Shown: in pieces, positions 21,015 through 32,425 of the stretch | Numbering within the stretch: the stretch's first letter is position 1 | Layout of the letters: every line of letters starts with the position of its first letter | Assembly: GCA_021018995.1 (NCBI GenBank) | Contig: CM037596.1 | Coordinates: 103,275,416 to 103,339,415, forward strand | Length of the DNA: 64,000 bases | From: Chloranthus sessilifolius | Lineage: Eukaryota > Streptophyta > Magnoliopsida > Chloranthales > Chloranthaceae | Reading direction: 5' to 3' | Translations under genes and position numbers: made by a program | Notes under the pieces: model-generated | Told to the model about the DNA's origin: nothing | The model's database searches: none | What the model saw: only the letters and a program-made list of their open reading frames with translations

Positions 21015-23500
21015 TGTGACAGCCCCGGATTTCGGCACCCCGAAACCCGTGCCATCAGCACGATCTTCTTGACCGTGCCCTTTTGCTAAGCACGGAACAC
21101 TGGTATATCAAGCATTGTAATAGAATAATAAACGAAATTGCGGAATTTAAATCTATATCAATCAACTCCCCAAAAGACAGTTCTACCCTCATGCCTCTGC
21201 ATGAATGGAGAACCGATCCGAACCATCGATGACAGCAATCATCACGGATGGTTCGTCCCAAAAGAATTATCCCAACTCCTTATATACATGGTTTTAAACA
21301 AAATCAAGGCTTGACATACCAAGCCGTACAAAATCTCTCTAAAAAGCCCTCAAAGCGGCACAACGGAGTCCTCTAGAAGAAGTCCTCAGGAGGTGGCTCC
21401 AACTCGTCACCGGCCGCAAGGTCCGACTCGTCGGGATCAGCGTCTCCTGAAGCCTCGGCAGCTGCTAGTAGTGGACCTGCGACGTATAGTCTATAGGGTG
21501 AGCTACATCCTAGCTCAATAGGGAACAAACACAGTTGAACATATAAATTATAACTCACATATATTCCATGATATGCCATGCATGATGTGTCTATGCAGTT
21601 ATTGATGAAAACAGTTAAAAAGCATTTCGTTTTACTGTTGATTACTTATGCTTTCATTTACTCATGAATGATGCTGAAAAGGCCTAAAGCAAAACTTAAA
21701 CTTTCAACTTAAGTAGTCCCCGAGCAATATAGCATCGAGCCCCGATGAGATACCCTTCATCGTCATCTATATAGCGGTTTAACGTATTCTGGGAATACCA
21801 TATAGTACCCAAGCCCTTTCACGGGATTGGTGGCGGGTTTCACTTGTCTCAAATCAACACCCACAGGGTGTGCTTACTATGTCTGGATAAGCCTCATCGG
21901 TTTGCGCCATACCAGATCGCGGATATCCTGCCGTGTCAATCGTGGATATCCCGCCACGTCGGTGGGGTAACCTATCAAACCTCAAATAACAAAAATATCG
22001 GTGCCTTACATATAGTTATTCACCGTGTAAGTGTGCTATCTTATATCAGTTAGGCCCTATCAAACATGATTCAATCATTGGATACATCCCTGGGATGTAT
22101 CCATTTACTTGCATCACACCTGATGCTCTCATCTCTTTACTTCTTCATCCCCTGGGGATGGCTTATTAGAATTACTCTTATGGATGTCACACGCACACAC
22201 ACTTTTCACAATTCTTAAGCAATTAAACAATTGAATTGAAATCTATATCACTACATACATGCTCTTGTAAAATAAGGTACATGTTCAAGGTGTTCCCTAC
22301 CTCAAGTCTTCATTGGATCAATGCATCAAGGTCCCACGTGGCTCCTTGTGCACTAGTCCACACGTACCACCTATCGTACCACATAACAGGTGAAACACAT
22401 CACAAAGGATGCAATAAAGAAGGTCTAAGACCCTCCAAGAATCTTAAAGTCAAACTCAAAAGTCAACATAACTTATCTCAGTCGATTAATCGAACTCCAA
22501 AATCGATTAATCGAAAGTCAATATCGATTAATCGATTCTCAAATCGATTAATCGAGATTCTCATTCGATTAATCGAATCTTAATTCGATTAATCGAAATT
22601 CTCTGTTCAGCCAAGTCGATTCTCAATTCGAGTAATCAAGTTCCTAAAATCGATTAATCGATCCCAAATTGATTAATCGAAAATTGAAATCGATTAATCG
22701 AAATCCCATTTCGATTAGTCGATTTTCCCAAGTCTTTTCCTCCAGCCCCCTGGGGTCCACTGGAGGTTCCCAGTCGATTAATCGATACCCAAATCGATTA
22801 ATCGAAATCCAAAGTCGATTAATCGAACTCCAATTCGATTAATCGAAATCGGGGTCCACTGACTTTTCAACTTCCTGGCCAATTTCGATTAATCGAAACC
22901 CAATTTCGATTAATCGAAATTGTCAGATTCAGCCCTTTTCGAGCTGTTCTTCCCCATCTTTTTCCACACTTTTTCCTCTATTTTTCTAAACCATTATCCT
23001 ATGATTTAAACCATTTTCAACTACAATTTAGACTCTACCATCTATGCATCTTATTCACAAAATTTTACCTTGAATCAATCTCAAATTGATTTCAAATCTA
23101 TGGTTGGAAAGGCTAGGGTTCCAGCTTTGCTTCTAGCGGATCCCTCGCGTCGAATCCGACGTTTATTGCTCGAATCTCCCTTCCTCAACTAGCATTTACT
23201 CCTCTCTTTACTTCTCTCTCTCTCTCTTCTTTACTCTCCTTCAACAACCATCAAACTCTTGCTTTTAGGGCTATTAAACCCTTTTATCCCTTTCCTCACT
23301 TGTGTGTTGAGCACATACACCGCGGTAGGTGTATGCGACTTCACATTCACAACACACACCACCTAGGCATTCAACCCATCACATCTCGTCCGTTCATCAC
23401 ATTCTATGCTAACTCTTGATCTCCTGATTGGTCAAACTTGTGACCAATCGGGCACGGATCCCGAGGTCATAGTTTAGCGTGATTTTTTCGGGCTATTACA
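21015..23500 (-). mobile_element. Solo gypsy LTR, 2486 bp, in the extra gene
   Basis: On the plus strand it runs TGTGACAGCC.. to ..GGGCTATTACA; on the minus strand it starts TGTAATAGCCC and ends GGCTGTCACA, the same termini as the LTR at 25478-28119. It is flanked by perfect 5-bp duplications TTGAC (21010-21014 and 23501-23505). No internal region is present, so it arose by LTR-LTR recombination. It splits the codons ..THFD / NRPK.. of the host gene. Confidence 0.92.
22480..22925. repeat. TCGATTAATCGA palindrome array in solo LTR
   Basis: About sixteen copies of the 12-bp perfect palindrome TCGATTAATCGA (a few with one change). In the first run, starts are 21, 21, 20, 21 and 20 bp apart. Spacers differ in sequence, so only the palindrome is conserved. 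Confidence 0.9.
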
Positions 23501-24513
23501 TTGACAATCGACCCAAAATGACTTGGGCGATTGATTATGTCACCAAGTTGGGAATAAAACTCATGCATGAACCATTCCACGATCACTATTGTCCTCGAAT
23601 AGTGTGGCTATTCTACCAACACCTAAGGAGGGGCAGTGACCGTCATCAATTAACCAACAAAATCGATGGACTTGAGTATAAGTTCAACCAATTCCACATT
23701 GCCGCCACCTTACAATGCCCCTCTAGGTATGTCGAGACTTGTGGTTTGTCGGCACCCTATATCAAGGACGTTCCATTCGAAGATGTCATTGCCAAAATGA
23801 CACATGGTCAATAGGGGTCGGGTCAATAAATTACCCGAGCCCAACTCCTTGATAATTTATGGATGCTTGATACCTTTATCAAGTGTACCATCTACCCGTT
23901 TTTACATAAATCAGAGCGTAGTAGCATTGTGAAATAAGCTCTTTTTTTAGCATTCGAGAACTGTTGGTTTTCTATTTTCGACGTAGTCATCGATGGCATA
24001 CTGAATGCCATGGATCGTATGTCTGAAAAGAAGGTGTCTCCAAAGAAAGAAATACCATACGCTCGACTGATTACGCGTATGGTCGAGCAATATAATGCCC
24101 TATGAGAGGCTTATAGCATGGCGCCTAGGGAGCCGAGAAGGAATAATAACATTAAGATTTTCAAACTTAAAGACTGGATCAAGAGCTACAACCTTTTAGT
24201 GAAGAGGTTATCAGAGGAACGGGTTGTACCACCAGCCCACGCAGGGGCAGAGCCTGTAGAGCGAGCTCCAGATTTGGGGAGGCACAACCCGATCTTCCAC
24301 CTTAGACGGATATACCTGCTAGACCAGCCCCCATTCCTACTTGCCGACCTACACGTGGTAGCACATCTCGACGTTCTGAGTCCTCCACTATACCCTTAAC
24401 AGTGTGCTAGCCGCGATCAATGAAGTTAATAGCTGGGTTCATGCGCCGATAGATGAGATGCAGGAGTTCCACCGTCAGGTGCATCGACGGTTAGACTTTC
24501 ATGAAGGGATGCT

Positions 24514-24743
24514 CATGGATCAAAATTTCGTCCAATATCGATACGTTTCAGACGATACGTATCGGTATCAGAGGTGGATGATAGGGTACATTAAATGTAC
24601 CGTATCGTTCTTTTATATGGTATATATCAAACGATACATTCAATGTATCGTTCGATACAAACCGATACTGATACGTATCATCCGATACGTATCGATTTTG
24701 AGCTCGGATGATACGTATCATTTTTTCATCATTTTGATCCATG
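24514..24743. mobile_element. hAT-type MITE (230 bp) with GATACGTATC core
   Basis: Perfect 13-bp terminal inverted repeats CATGGATCAAAAT..ATTTTGATCCATG, flanked by a perfect 8-bp duplication GGGATGCT (24506-24513 and 24744-24751), as expected for hAT elements. The interior is almost wholly overlapping GATAC/GTATC words that can fold on themselves. It interrupts the extra gene. Confidence 0.85.
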
Positions 24744-25463
24744 GGGATGCTATCTCTTTTGATGTAGCAGGCATACTCTACCACTGCTACCCCCATGATC
24801 GGTCATGCTCACCTATATGTCGTTGATCCACGTGACTACTGCACCAAGCCACCCAGACCCAGTAGACTTGCACCTACAGAGCCTAGACCATCTGCTCCAC
24901 CAACAGGTAATCACACTAGATCTTTTATTTAAATTTATAATTATATACAACTATTTTTGATTTTATATTTAAATTTTGATTCTGATCATGTATGTTTCCT
25001 GCATGTTGTGTTGATATTCTTTGACTGCACTTGCTTGTTATATTCGTTATCTGTCTTATGCACTCTACACTTTGTACACCCTGTCTGCGGTATATCTGCT
25101 CTGTATTCGATTTCTGTCTGCACCCTTTGAGTGACTTTTGTTAACTGTCTGTATGTCCGATCTGTATGTATGGTCGTTTGAGTCACGGTGGGGTGTTCTT
25201 CCGAGCATGTGACACTTGGGATGGTATGCATCCATGTACAGATGCAATCCTCTATGGTATTATGGGATGCCACACGCAGTACATCCAGGTTACTAAGGAT
25301 CCTGATCCTCCACCAGCATGCTTAGCGAAGTCTATTGCACTGTGACCCATTCTTTAAAGTTAGGACTATTTTGTTTATGCTTAGTTCTGAGAGATTGTTA
25401 GGATTAGGGCTCACCGTAGACCTGTCTGAATATGTCTAACATTTTCGAGGATGAAAAATTCCT

Positions 25464-25477
25464 AAGGGGGGGGAGAA
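25464..25477 (+). promoter_or_regulatory. Chromovirus polypurine tract
   Basis: AAGGGGGGGGAGAA lies immediately before the LTR TG and is preceded by the typical TTTTCGAGGATGAAAAATT. It would prime plus-strand synthesis. Confidence 0.9.
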
Positions 25478-27916
25478 TGTAATGACCCTAAAAATCTAAA
25501 ACATATTTGGCTGTATTAGTATTCGTGCCTAGCATAGAAATCGAGACAAACTTAAATTTTATAATAATAATATTAATGTCGATGTTATTAATCTGTAAGC
25601 GTGTAAAGCCATAGGTCAGGTGTTATGCGAGTATGAGATTTGAGGAGATACTTGGTGGAATGCTATACATTGAGTATGATGTATGTGCTCAACACCGGAG
25701 CGAAAGATTTAGAAATGGAAATATCAAGGATATTTCCTGAGTTAGCTTATAAGAGAAGGAAGGCTAGAGAATACCCATATCTCTCTTCTTTGATATGAAA
25801 TTCTGCCATTAAGCTCACTTGGGTGCTGATTTTATATTGAGTGTGGACTAGTTCAAGTTCTAGAGAACTCCCTGTGAAACCAAGGTTAGAGAAACCCTAA
25901 ATTATTGATACTTTGAATTAGCGCATGAAGGAATCGACGTCTGTACGTCATATCATATTTGGAAGGCATAAATGCCTTTGGGTGTTAACGTGGAGCCGTA
26001 TCTCTGGTTCATTGGTGAACTCACTTCGGCAAAACTTTTGAATTCCGGATCCGAAAAACCACCTGGAGCCAAAGTTTGCCTTGAACGACGGAAACGACGT
26101 TAAAGAGGTGAGTTACTATGTTTTTGTAGTAGTTTTGACCAAATAAATATGTAGATGCTTGAGCGTGTGTGATTCATTGAGAATCATTAGAGTTAAGGAT
26201 GAAAAGGGTTAAGAATCAACGAACTGCATTTATGACAGAAATTATCATATCCGATCGATCAAATTTGGGATTTGATCGATTGAATTATATAGAACCTTAT
26301 AGAACAGGAGGGTGATTTTCTGGAGGTTGATGCCCAATAAATCTGATTGATCAAATTTAGAACTGACCGATCAAATTATAAAATGATTGATCAAATGAAG
26401 AACTGATCGATCAAATGAGAAATTGATCGATCGAACTGTGAAATTGATCGATCATTTTGGGAAAATGATCGATCGAATTGTATAAATACCTTATAGAACA
26501 GGAGGTCTGAAATTTTAGAAATTTGACTTTGAAATCCGATCGATCAAACTTGAGAATTGATCAATCAAATTGAGAATCCGATCGATCAAATGAGGAAGTT
26601 GATCGATCGAATTCCCCTATTCTGTATATGTTAATTTTTGGGTTCTGATCGATCAAACTATGGAAGTGATCGATCAAATTGAGAATTCGATCGATCAAAA
26701 GAAGTGAATGATCGATCGAATACTAATCAATCAAATAGGGAAAATGATCGATCGAATTCCCTTGTTTTGTCTGTTTTGATTTTTTGGGAAAGACACTGCT
26801 GAGCAGTGCACCAATTGGTATTCCGACACCTCTGACACTTATTACACTGTATGTATGGTTTAGGTTAAAATTGAGACGCTTTAAAAAGCTTTGGATTTGC
26901 TTAGAAAAACCTGAGTTAAGGTAGGGGAAATTCAACTTAACTTATATATGATTCTGACTGCATGGTCTCATAGCATTTGTATTCTGATATATGTTTTGAT
27001 TTCTGTTTTAAAAAGTATGCCTTGCATATCAATAAAAGTTCTGTCATCTTCGATTCTTGTTATCTAATATCTGTCATCTAATTCCTGATGTTATGTGATA
27101 TGCATTTGATTTAAAGTTCATGTGACGAATCTCCCTTACGTGGTAGGATATCCACGACTGGTAAGACGGGATATCCGTGTATCTGATTTGTAATTCCTCC
27201 GACACAAGTTGCTCTCCTTTGTAGAGACTTGTTGTAAATTTCTACAATTGTTCATTGAACGACGATGGTCGGGGTTGCCCATCAGTAAACATCTGACTAC
27301 CACGTGTTATATTCACGGCAATTATTTAAGTATATAATTTAAGCCATTAAATACTGTATGTAGAGCTTCTAAAAACTCTGAGAATAAAATCTGTTTTCTG
27401 ATATTCTGCATCTGTTCTATTCTTTAAAGCTTTGCATCTGTATTTGACTATTTCTGTCTGTATTATTTGATTTGATCATCTGTTCTAAGATATGTTCTGC
27501 AAACCATGTTTTACATTTTCGATGCAATTTAATTGAGTTTCTTCTATTGAACTTAGATGATTAGCTCAACCCTGATTCTATATCATAGGTTTTGAGGCTA
27601 GGGCTCCCGGTACTGAGAGTGATCCTGACTATCAGCCAGAGCCTGAGGTTGTGGAGGAGGTCACTGATATCCCAGCTAAAAAGTGCTACCAATAGCTAGG
27701 GTATTTTTAGACTTGTATTATTTTTGGCATCTGTACCTGATATTTTGGATTATTCGTGTGCCTGGTGGCCACTCTGTTATGTATTATACTCTTTAGTTAT
27801 TTTTATTTATTGTTGTATACATCTTGTAGGAACCACTATTGGGAACTATTGTTTTGGGTGATGGATGTCCATCACCAGTGATTCTTTTTAGTTTTTTTTT
27901 TTATGATGTATATTCT

Positions 27917-27951
<35 letters not shown>

Positions 27952-28119
27952 TGTTTTCTTCTTTTTGTGCCTTTTATAATGACTCTATCTGCCTCTTTGG
28001 ATAGTGTCTGCTCTGATTTCTGCTAGAGGAGCATACATTCTTTGATTTGTTCTGGGGTTCATCAATGTTTATGATCCTGATGGCACGGGTTTTCTGGAGC
28101 GGAAATCCGGGCTGTCACA
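25478..28119 (+). mobile_element. Chromovirus 3' LTR, 2642 bp
   Basis: Starts TGTAATGACCC and ends GGCTGTCACA. It contains the GATCGATCAAA array, a (TA)n run near 27918, the phrase GTAGGGGAAATTCAAC near 26915 shared with other LTRs of this superfamily, and an open segment about 27590-27695 (GARAPGTESDPDYQPEPE-like) that also occurs, inverted, near 60750-60850. Relatives are at 21015-23500, 48570-53541 and 60291-63013. Confidence 0.9.
26250..26755 (+). repeat. GATCGATCAAA palindrome array in chromovirus LTR
   Basis: About nineteen copies of GATCGATC or close variants, followed by AAA or GAA. Adjacent copies start mostly 20-21 bp apart (for example three consecutive intervals of 20, 21 and 21 near 26400-26470). 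Confidence 0.9.
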
Positions 28120-28124
28120 ATTCA

Positions 28125-28445
28125 ACTCAAATAAAATCATTCAATGCCATTAATAAAAAAATAGATGCCCAATTTTTTTATTCAAACAAAAGATTGCATC
28201 TCAACTTATGATCCAACCTTTCAAATTAGCCAAACATTTCAAACTCTACATACCCAATTCTTTTATTCAAACAAAAAGAAGAAAAGAAAGAGAGTTAACA
28301 ATCTACGGACCCCATGACCCATTTTCAAAATAAAAGAAAAAAATAAAAATAAATTTGCATCGCCTCTCCTGCCAAGTGTCCCCATGCCCCAGTGATCCGT
28401 TTGAGGTGAGTTTCAAATTGGAAAGCTTTGCCTGAAATCAAAAGG
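28125..28445 (-). repeat. Segment shared by both CACTA elements
   Basis: About 320 bp match 51360-51670 with scattered differences (ATTGCATCTCAA.TTATGATCCAACC, CCAAGTGTC.CC). On the minus strand, AG at about 28430 is followed by AKLSNLKLTSNGSLGHGDTWQERR, which could be a terminal exon. In the other copy the same frame has a stop. Function unknown. Confidence 0.7.
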
Positions 28446-29447
28446 AGAACATCATTAAACTGAGATATTTATGACTTCCATCTAAGGAGTTCCCATCTAA
28501 TAGGTCAGGTTGAAAATATTGGCTTGTTATATAAATAGGTTGTATTCAAGTTAGCTCAAACCCAACTCGAACCCAACTTGGTACCTGTTTGCTACACAAT
28601 ATATACGTATATCGTTTTTTTAACAAATCCAGGTCAGGTCCAAAAGTGGATAATAAGTCGAGGTCAAAAACTGAAAATGCAATTAAACCTATGAATCAAG
28701 AATGAGTGTAGAAAAAGTACATAATCCTGATAAATACATCTGATAAAACACATTGACTTATAGAAAATACTCAAAATTTCAATTTACGCTAATGATAAGT
28801 GAGGAATTGAACATAGACTATCTATAGATGGGAAACAGTGTTATAGATTCTTATAGTTCGCTTAACAAAATATGAAACAAAATATTGCTACTCTACAAAA
28901 TATCTTGGGCAGATCGATGACAATTTTCATCTTCATTTTAGACTATATGCATCCTACTACGTAAAAAGAAGTTAATGGGCAGCAAAAATTTTCATCAATG
29001 GCAATTACATCTAGCTTAACATTCCACCTTGATTTACACCTTTTCACTATTATATGAGCCCGTGGCTGGTGTTTAGTTTTTGGACAATCAGCTGGTAGCC
29101 GTTAAAATTTAACTATTTTAGGTTCTTTAATCAAATAATAACTAATGTGATCATCATTGCATACTATTTCCAAGATGATCTTTGTTCACAAGATATTAAG
29201 CAATTACCTAATATGTTTATGAGAAGAGAATTCATGACATTAAACCCTATCCCCCACCACAAATCTCTTAAATTAATCGACGGCATCACAATGCTAGTAA
29301 TGGGTTGGACCAGGGTTCACCCATTGGGCTGGTCCAGTATTAAAAACCATGATATAGAATGCCCATAGAGCAAAGACAGCCATCTACTAAAACATATCAC
29401 GAGCTAACTCCTTGAATCCAAGTTCGGTGCAACAAGAATAATATTAC
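28446..29447. other. CACTA interior without recognisable gene
   Basis: AT-rich sequence with no frame I can support. The 73-codon plus-strand frame at 29147-29368 has no recognised motif and no gene context. Confidence 0.4.
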
Positions 29448-29552
29448 CTTTTCGTCCAGATGAACTCCAAGTTGTTGATAAGCCTGATCAAATTCCTTAC
29501 GGCTGATATCACAGATCTGTGTCCATGCTTTCCGATACTTAGCTTCTCCACT
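29448..29552 (-). pseudogene. Captured arginyl-tRNA synthetase exon
   Basis: 35 codons in phase 0 between TGCAG|AGTGGA and GAAAAG|GTAATA read SGEAKYRKAWTQICDISRKE then FDQAYQQLGVHLDEK. This matches the plant cytosolic ArgRS segment ..YRKAWxQICxISRxEFxxVYQxLGVxLEEK, from the start of the catalytic domain. Only one exon is seen here, so it is a fragment. A part of it with its 5' splice region is repeated at about 29603-29675. Confidence 0.75.
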
Positions 29553-29602
29553 CTGCATTTAACAAGTCCAAGGATGATATTAATACCAATAAAAAATTAA
29601 AC

Positions 29603-29690
29603 GTATAGCAGATCTCACAGATCTGTGTCCATGTCTTGCAACATAGCTTCCCCACTCAGCATTTCAAGAAGACCAAGGATGATATCGACC
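29603..29690 (-). repeat. Local duplicate of the ArgRS exon
   Basis: AGATCTCACAGATCTGTGTCCATG..CTTGC..AGCTTCCCCACTC.GCATTT repeats 29502-29560 with a few changes, followed by the shared AAG(A)CCAAGGATGATAT. It is a tandem duplication of about 100 bp. Confidence 0.7.
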
Positions 29691-30083
29691 CCAATAAAAA
29701 AAACATATAAAAAAAAGGGACAATGGCTCCTGACCGACATTTAACACCAAAATGCTATCTAAATGATCTTACACCATGAAAATTATACTTTTTATCTCAC
29801 ACTATTAAAGCCAAGAACAGAACACTCTACACTCATAAGGGAGTTCTTTGAGGCTCAATTCTCACTAGGTATGGTCTTTGGAGTTATGAAATGAATCTTC
29901 ACTTCAACCTTGAATCTCAGGTTCAACTGAAACTAACTCACACCAACAGGTTAAAGACATGTATTTGCTGGATGCTTCAAAGTATTACATTGTCACATTC
30001 CCCTTCTCTACATGGCTGCCTTAAATTCTCTATTTCTGAGTTATTAGACTGATAAAACATCATGAGTTTTCAATTAGGGCACT

Positions 30084-30336
30084 TTAGAAAAACAACCTTG
30101 AAAAATAAACGTTTTAGCAAAACAACCCCGAACTTAAACGTTTTAAAGAAACAGTACTTTCACGGTTTTCAGAACTTCAAAAACCCATGAAAGCACTGTT
30201 TTTTTTTTTAAATAATTTTAAAACGGTGTTTTCACGGATTTTTGAAGTTCTGAAAACCACGAAAGCATTTTTTTTTAAACGTTTAAGTTCGGGGTTGTTT
30301 TGCTAAAACATTTGTTTTTCAAGGTTGTTTTTCTAA
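30084..30336. mobile_element. MITE with very long inverted repeats (253 bp)
   Basis: TTAGAAAAACAACCTTGAAAAA.. is mirrored by ..TTTTTCAAGGTTGTTTTTCTAA. The arms cover most of the element (AACGTTTAAGTTCGGGGTTGTTTTGCTAAAAC and its partner, CACGGTTTTCAGAACTTCAAAAA and its partner). A TA lies on both sides of the GAAAA..TTTTC core, so a TA target duplication is possible; the superfamily is not certain. Confidence 0.7.
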
Positions 30337-31079
30337 TTATCCCTTTCAATTACAATGAAGTTTCTGAATCTAAATCTAAACTCAGTTTCACACATAGTCA
30401 ACTCACAGGAGAATACTTAGTTTTATCTACCCCCAAACCTATGATGAACGTTGTCCTCGATGTGCATTGAAGGAAACTACAAAGTGGGCAGTGTTAGGTT
30501 TATCACATATCTACATCCATCTCTCTATTTTCAGTTACAGCTGCGGTCAGGAGAGTCAGACTCTTTTCTAAATAAACAACAGCACAACAATCAAATTCAA
30601 ATCATTTTGGCTACCAATTGTATATACATCAGTTGTGAAATCAGTACAAATGAAAACTTTGCAGGTGTGATAAATATATTGCAATAAAAATGCACTACAA
30701 TAAGAAGTGCATGGAGGAGGAAGCTATGTGGAGACAAAAATCAAAGGCGTTATGGTTGGAGGAGGGTACAATAACACAATTTTTTTTCATTGAGTGGCAA
30801 ATGGGAGGAGAAAAACTAGCTTTATACATAAGCTGGTGGTGGATGGTTGTGAGTTTACGGATGGAGAAGAAATCATTGCCCAGATTGTAAGTTTCTATGA
30901 GAAACTGTATACATGTGAGGATTGGAAAGATCAGTCCTGGATGGCTTGAGTTCAAGTGTATAACTGAAAATAAACGACAGTGGTTGGGAAGGGAGTTTTG
31001 AGATTGATGAAGTTACGGAAGTTGTAATGAAGTCTCCTAAAAATAAGGCCCCAGGACTACAAAAGGCTTTACCTCAAGA

Positions 31080-31450
31080 GTTTTTTCAATGTTTCTTGGA
31101 CCTTATACAAAAGGCACTACAGCATCCATGAATTTTTGGACTACTAAAGAATACAATATCTCCTCCAAAACCCTTAGTCTCTCAGCAGCTTTCAACTCCG
31201 CAATTCTCCTACAAAATAGAACCATTTTTATCGGCGATGCAACTAAGATTTTCAGCTAAAATCGATATTAAAATATTTCTGTTTAGTGCAGACCTGTACA
31301 AGACGAGATCTGTTCCACTGGAACTAGGAGCCACTTCCTTCTGATCTTCAGTTTCGAGATAGGTTTGGAGTTGTTGTAGCTGTTGATCCACAGCTGCAGG
31401 AAGTAGATTAAGAGAAAATCCAAACTGGGCTAGCAAGAAATTGAAATTAA
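31080..31450 (-). pseudogene. Captured exons, possibly UPF0682 (DUF3550) family
   Basis: On the minus strand, about 31410-31295 reads FGFSLNLLPAAVDQQLQQLQ, TYLETEDQKEVAPSSSGTDLVLYR and ends at CAG|GTCTGC. After an intron, GTAG| at about 31209 is followed by RIAELKAAERLRVLEEILYS and LVVQKFMDA. The joined order LVLYR-RIAExKAxERxxxLEEILYxLVVQKFMDA fits my memory of the UPF0682 family, but I cannot confirm it. A further frame at 31455-31838 (HPSTVTSSKSNSSHTTM..) is unassigned. Confidence 0.4.
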
Positions 31451-31814
31451 GGTATCAAGAAACAATCTTTTTATCTTTCAAGAGAACAATTATTTCAGCC
31501 TCAGCATGCACACTACTTGTCATGGTGGTGTGTGAAGAGTTGGATTTTGAGCTAGTGACCGTCGAAGGATGCATAGATCCTGTAGGAATATCCTGTTGAT
31601 TTGACTGAGCTTGTTGCTCTTGAGAACCCCTGCATGAACAGAGTCTTAGAGATTGGAGTACAATGAAACAAAAATTACCAAAACATACTAGTGAGGGCGC
31701 ATTGATTAGGCCTATGAAGTCACATGGAATATGAGAACTAGAGACTATCATCAAGGTTCCCTTTTTATCAGTTAGGGAGCATAACCAGTTTGCAAGTTGT
31801 GAAATCAGGGTTCC

Positions 31815-32425
31815 GTAACTAATTAAGCTAATACACATCAGAGGTAGTTAATCTGAGTTAATTAAGCTGAAAGTTGCCCCCTTCTGGTGTGTCTTAAGCA
31901 ATGTTAATTAAGCAGGGAAGTTTTGTTACTTAATCAGAAAGCTGGTCCAATAATCAGAGTGGCCATTTTAATTAAGCAGAAAGCTGGCCTGATATTTAAT
32001 TGGGAAATGAAGCAGAGCTCTCTGATGTCTAATTAAGCATTGTAAATTCTAATTCAAAAATTAGAAGAGAAGCCATTTAAAATATCAGGTCAGCTTAAAC
32101 TAGAAGAGAAGCCATTTTAAATATCAGGCCAGCTTAAACTAGTACTTAAGCTGGTACTTACACTGATTCCAGGATGTTTAATAAAGCAGCTAAAAGAAGC
32201 TTCATTCCAGTACCTAAACTGGTTTTTAAACTGGCTTCTGAGTGTAGGTGTCCTCAATAAGTCGGTAGGTATAAATATAGCTATCCTTGTAAAAGTAAGG
32301 GAAGATTAAAAAAATTGGTCGGTTTGATAAGAAAAAACAATATTCAATCATCCCTAAGAACAGCCAGGCTGTTTGAGCTGCTGGTTCAAGTCGAAACAGT
32401 GGTTCTGAGTGTAGGTGTCCTCAAT
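31815..32425. repeat. Cluster of short repeats (TTAATTAAGC words and 45-bp duplications)
   Basis: At least six AATTAAGC words between 31818 and 32040. A 45-bp unit CTAGAAGAGAAGCCATTT..AATATCAGG.CAGCTTAAA is tandemly doubled at about 32060-32140. TCTGAGTGTAGGTGTCCTCAATAAGT occurs at 32237 and 32404. Confidence 0.6.

Larger units (their letters stand above)
20778..25344 (+). pseudogene. Putative plant transposon protein-like extra gene of the chromovirus
   Basis: ATG 20778 follows a 5'UTR-like stretch with AAACCCTA and TTTTAGGGTTTT. The frame runs as a Pro-rich leader (..VAPPEQVVPTVQPPQPP..ELSKEWWASKTFLPE..THFD), is cut by a solo LTR, and resumes at 23506: NRPKMTWAIDYV..EPFHDHYCPRIVWLFYQHL.., ..LDNLWMLDTFIKCTIYPFLHKSERSS.., ..AFENCWFSIFDVVIDGILNAMDRM.. 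A coiled region near 24404-24500 (NEVNSWVHAPIDEMQEFHRQ) follows. A final exon, about 25190-25344, reads GGVFFRACDTWDGMHPCTDAIL..DPDPPPACL. It resembles the 'putative plant transposon protein' family, by motif memory. Stops occur at 20787, 20841, 23812, 23938 and 24104. Confidence 0.6.
16444..28119 (+). mobile_element. Chromovirus (Tekay/Del-like Ty3/gypsy), 5' part lost to the Tat insertion
   Basis: The order protease, RT, RNase H, integrase, chromodomain on the plus strand, then a polypurine tract and a 2642-bp LTR starting TGTAATGACCC, is that of a Tekay/Del chromovirus. Gag begins mid-frame at 16449 directly after the Tat LTR. Between pol (ends about 20112) and the polypurine tract (25464) lie 5.3 kb of extra sequence holding a second gene. 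ATTCA (28120-28124) is the candidate right target duplication; the surrounding CACTA sequence matches a paralogous empty region near 51355. Confidence 0.85.

Noticed and set aside
24118-24826. Separate genes at 24118-24399 and 24404-24826
   Set aside because: The first is part of the broken extra gene of the chromovirus, and the second runs into the hAT MITE; neither is an independent gene.
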